DNA from: JAWWBS01 sp033720815
GTDB taxonomy: Bacteria > Pseudomonadota > Gammaproteobacteria > Natronospirales > JAJUFS01
NCBI GenBank assembly: GCA_033720815.1
Contig: JAWWBT010000112.1
Location: 1 to 7,656 of the forward strand
Direction of reading: 5' to 3'
Length of the DNA: 7,656 nucleotides
In this document: piece after piece, positions 5,783 to 7,656 of the stretch
How the letters are laid out: each line of letters opens with the position of its first letter
How positions within the stretch are numbered: the first letter of the stretch is position 1
Made by a program: the position numbers and the translations under genes
The notes under the pieces: generated by a model
Databases searched by the model: none
Told to the model about the DNA's origin: nothing
Seen by the model: only the letters and a program-made list of their open reading frames with translations

Positions 5783-6712
5783 ATGAAGATCAGCTACCAA
5801 CACGATTACTACGTGCAGCTTCCGGAGGGGCATCCCTTTCCCATGGGCAAGTTCCCGGCGTTGTACGAGATGCTGCTGGACCGGGGTGTGACCACTCCGG
5901 AAGAGACGCAGCAGCCGGAAGAAGCGTCACGCGAACTGCTCTCGCTGGCGCACCAGCGGGACTACCTCGACAAGCTGTTCGGTTTTTCACTGTCGGTACA
6001 TGAAGAGCGCAAGATCGGCCTGCCATGGACGGAAGCACTGCTGGTGCGCTCGCGCCGTGCCGTCACCGGTACATTGCTCGCCGCGCGTGCAGCACTCGAA
6101 GACGGCATGGCAGGTAACTGCGGTGGCGGCACGCACCATGCGATGCCGGATCATGGTCGCGGATTCTGCATCTTCAATGATGTTGCCATCGCCGCGAAGC
6201 AGTTACTGGATGAAGGCCTTGTCGGTCGGGTGTTGATCATCGATCTTGATGTGCACCAGGGTGACGGAACGGCCACCATCTTTCGTGACGAACCGCGTGT
6301 CTTCACGTTCTCGATGCACGGTGACCGCAATTACCCGGCGCGCAAGCCGCCTTCGGATGTTGATGTCGCCTTGCCGGAAGGCACGACGGATTTCGATTAT
6401 CTCGATACATTGCGCATGCACCTGCCAGAGGTTATCCGCCGTGCGCAGCCGGATATCGTTTTCTACCTTGGTGGCGTGGACGTCCACGCGGATGCGCGCT
6501 TTGGTCATTTCGAGCTGAGTGAAGACGGTATTCGCCGCCGGGATCGTTACGTGATCGAATCGATTGCGGGTCGCGGGTTGCCACTGGTCCTGACACTAGC
6601 GGGAGGTTACGCAGCGACGCCCGAACGAACGGCGGAACTGCACGCGATCATGTGCGAAGAGGCGCTGGCCTGGCAGCAGCGGCAGGGAAGGGTTCGCGCG
6701 GTTGGCGATTGA
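5783..6712 (+). CDS. Histone-deacetylase-family amidohydrolase, class IV-like
   Basis: A 309-residue zinc-dependent deacylase of the arginase/deacetylase fold. The active-site His pair is His118-His119 (GGGTHHAMPDHGRGFCIFND). Zinc ligands are Asp156 and His158 in DLDVHQGDGT and Asp237 in DVHADARFG. The transition-state Tyr276 lies in LAGGYAA. All catalytic residues are present. The DLDVHQGDGT block and the N-terminal HPFPMGKFPALYEML are typical of bacterial class IV (HDAC11-like) proteins, rather than acetylpolyamine amidohydrolases or acetoin-utilisation AcuC. Natural substrates of bacterial members are mostly unknown; acylated lysine, polyamines and small amides are all possible. The start is three bases after the PaiB-family stop with no good ribosome-binding site, implying translational coupling. 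It is the last gene before the terminator. Family very sure; substrate unknown. Confidence 0.92.
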   Translation: MKISYQHDYYVQLPEGHPFPMGKFPALYEMLLDRGVTTPEETQQPEEASRELLSLAHQRDYLDKLFGFSLSVHEERKIGLPWTEALLVRSRRAVTGTLLAARAALEDGMAGNCGGGTHHAMPDHGRGFCIFNDVAIAAKQLLDEGLVGRVLIIDLDVHQGDGTATIFRDEPRVFTFSMHGDRNYPARKPPSDVDVALPEGTTDFDYLDTLRMHLPEVIRRAQPDIVFYLGGVDVHADARFGHFELSEDGIRRRDRYVIESIAGRGLPLVLTLAGGYAATPERTAELHAIMCEEALAWQQRQGRVRAVGD

Positions 6713-6732
6713 CTGGATCGTGCGCCGGAAGC

Positions 6733-6769
6733 AATAAAAAAGGCCCGCCATTGGCGGGCCTTTTTTATT
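6733..6769. terminator. Bidirectional intrinsic terminator between convergent genes
   Basis: An 8-base-pair G+C stem, GGCCCGCC (6742-6749) / GGCGGGCC (6753-6760), has a three-base loop. It is flanked by AATAAAAAA on the left and TTTTTTATT on the right, so both strands read stem then T-run. It lies 20 bases after the deacetylase stop and 17 bases before the last codon of the convergent surface-protein gene, and should end both transcripts. Confidence 0.93.
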
Positions 6770-6785
6770 CAATCGCTGTTCGGGC

Positions 6786-7656
6786 TCAGCCGCGACGGCG
6801 CAACGCCGCGAAACCGAAGATGCCGAGCAATAACGGGAGCAGGGGCAACATGGCGCCCTGGCCACCTTCGATAAAGAGTTTCGTCGCAACCGTGACGGAT
6901 TCGTCATAGTCATCGATCCGCTCTGTCTCGGGATCCTCGTATTTCAGTACCGCCGTGTCCGAATGGAAAGTGAGCGAGAAGATCGTCGCCTGGTTGTCAC
7001 CGATCTCGATGTTGTCGGTTGGCAAGGTGATATTGACCGTGTGACTTCCGCCCGTCGCAATATCCGGAATCGTGCAGACGTTGGTCGCGGGATCAAAGCT
7101 GTCACAGCCCGAAATCTCGAAAACCATCTCTTCCGTCAGGTTCAGCCAGACGGAATTGTTGACCAACGTGTCAGGACCATCGTTGGTCACGACATAGGAG
7201 AATTCGAGCGGTTCCGGAATGTCGCTGCGGATCGCGCCATCCGAGCTCTCCGCACGTTCCGGGATATCGGCAAGCACCGTTGCCGTCAACGAGGAGGCGC
7301 GGCGCAGGAAGATCTCGAAGTGGCCCGATTCGACACCGGTATCCGGGTCCGTGAGTCCTGGTGCGTCCGCTTCAAAGAAGTGCTGGACGGTGCCCGCTGC
7401 AAATATGGCGAAAGGATTGCGAGCGACGTTTTCCTGGCGCTCCGGTGTCGTTTCGTCAGCTTCATTGGTTTCGCTCAGCTGGAAACGCGAGCCCGCAAGG
7501 CTGCCATCGGCATTCACGCCCTGGCCAAAGACCTGCATTTCGCCCTCGACCAGTGGCGCGGTGTTGTCGTCGCCGCTCCAGGAGACCTGGTAGCGCTGCG
7601 AGCCTTCGTGGTAGGCGGCACTCGGCGTGTATGCGTCGAAACTGGCACGCACCTGG
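6786..7656 (-). CDS. C-terminal part of a large exported surface protein with DUF11-like domain and GlyGly-CTERM-like sorting tail
   Basis: The gene enters the window at 7656 with its 5' part missing; the first complete codon is Gln and no real start is visible (the GTG at 7652 is internal). Counting from that GTG, about 288 residues remain. Residues 11-56 resemble one unit of a repeat seen in large secreted proteins (AYHEGSQRYQVSWSGDD, then VFGQGVNADG...GSRFQLS). A DUF11-like beta domain follows at about 147-235 (FSYVVTNDGPDTL, with a cysteine pair in the GCDSFDPATNVC segment and the GGSHTVNITLP strand). The last 26 residues have the three-part form of a sorting signal: Gly-Gly at 263-264, a hydrophobic helix, then RRRG at the very end. 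This resembles GlyGly-CTERM tails cleaved by rhombosortase. Likely exported and surface-attached or released. The stop lies 17 bases from the shared terminator. Confidence 0.82.
   Translation of the reverse strand, partial: QVRASFDAYTPSAAYHEGSQRYQVSWSGDDNTAPLVEGEMQVFGQGVNADGSLAGSRFQLSETNEADETTPERQENVARNPFAIFAAGTVQHFFEADAPGLTDPDTGVESGHFEIFLRRASSLTATVLADIPERAESSDGAIRSDIPEPLEFSYVVTNDGPDTLVNNSVWLNLTEEMVFEISGCDSFDPATNVCTIPDIATGGSHTVNITLPTDNIEIGDNQATIFSLTFHSDTAVLKYEDPETERIDDYDESVTVATKLFIEGGQGAMLPLLPLLLGIFGFAALRRRG

Overview
The window reads as chromosome of a high-GC gammaproteobacterium. This is an inference from gene content, codon use and a C-terminal sorting signal of the GlyGly-CTERM type; no rRNA or other decisive taxonomic marker is present. 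No mobile element, tRNA or CRISPR array was seen.

Left half, minus strand (about 2400 down to 1). A candidate promoter at 2395-2424 and a leader with two hairpins precede a glutaryl-CoA dehydrogenase-like acyl-CoA dehydrogenase (1130-2293, GTG start). A 144-base gap follows, almost entirely filled by a nested, interrupted palindrome (1006-1128). Then come a small cupin protein (617-985), a 107-residue three-helix membrane protein whose start overlaps the cupin stop (303-626), and the N-terminus of a thiamine-diphosphate dehydrogenase E1 component that leaves the window (1-291). Tight spacing suggests co-transcription. Acyl-CoA dehydrogenase plus 2-oxoacid dehydrogenase suggests amino-acid-derived acyl-CoA catabolism.

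Right half, plus strand (2549-6712). Five genes are closely packed: a six-helix membrane protein, a spermidine-synthase-fold protein with a signal peptide (overlapping by ATGA), a GAF-GGDEF diguanylate cyclase, a PaiB-family FMN-binding protein and a class IV-like histone-deacetylase-family amidohydrolase. The first two are together equivalent to the single fused 'MFS/spermidine synthase' proteins of other bacteria, here split in two. The run ends at a strong bidirectional terminator (6733-6769).

Far right, minus strand (6786-7656). The C-terminal part of a large exported surface protein converges on the same terminator. It has a WSGDD-type repeat, a DUF11-like domain and a Gly-Gly/hydrophobic/Arg sorting tail.

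The most interesting points are the palindromic element at 1006-1128, the split and apparently periplasmic spermidine-synthase-like pair, and the possible polyamine/acyl-group theme of the plus-strand run, which also carries a c-di-GMP enzyme.
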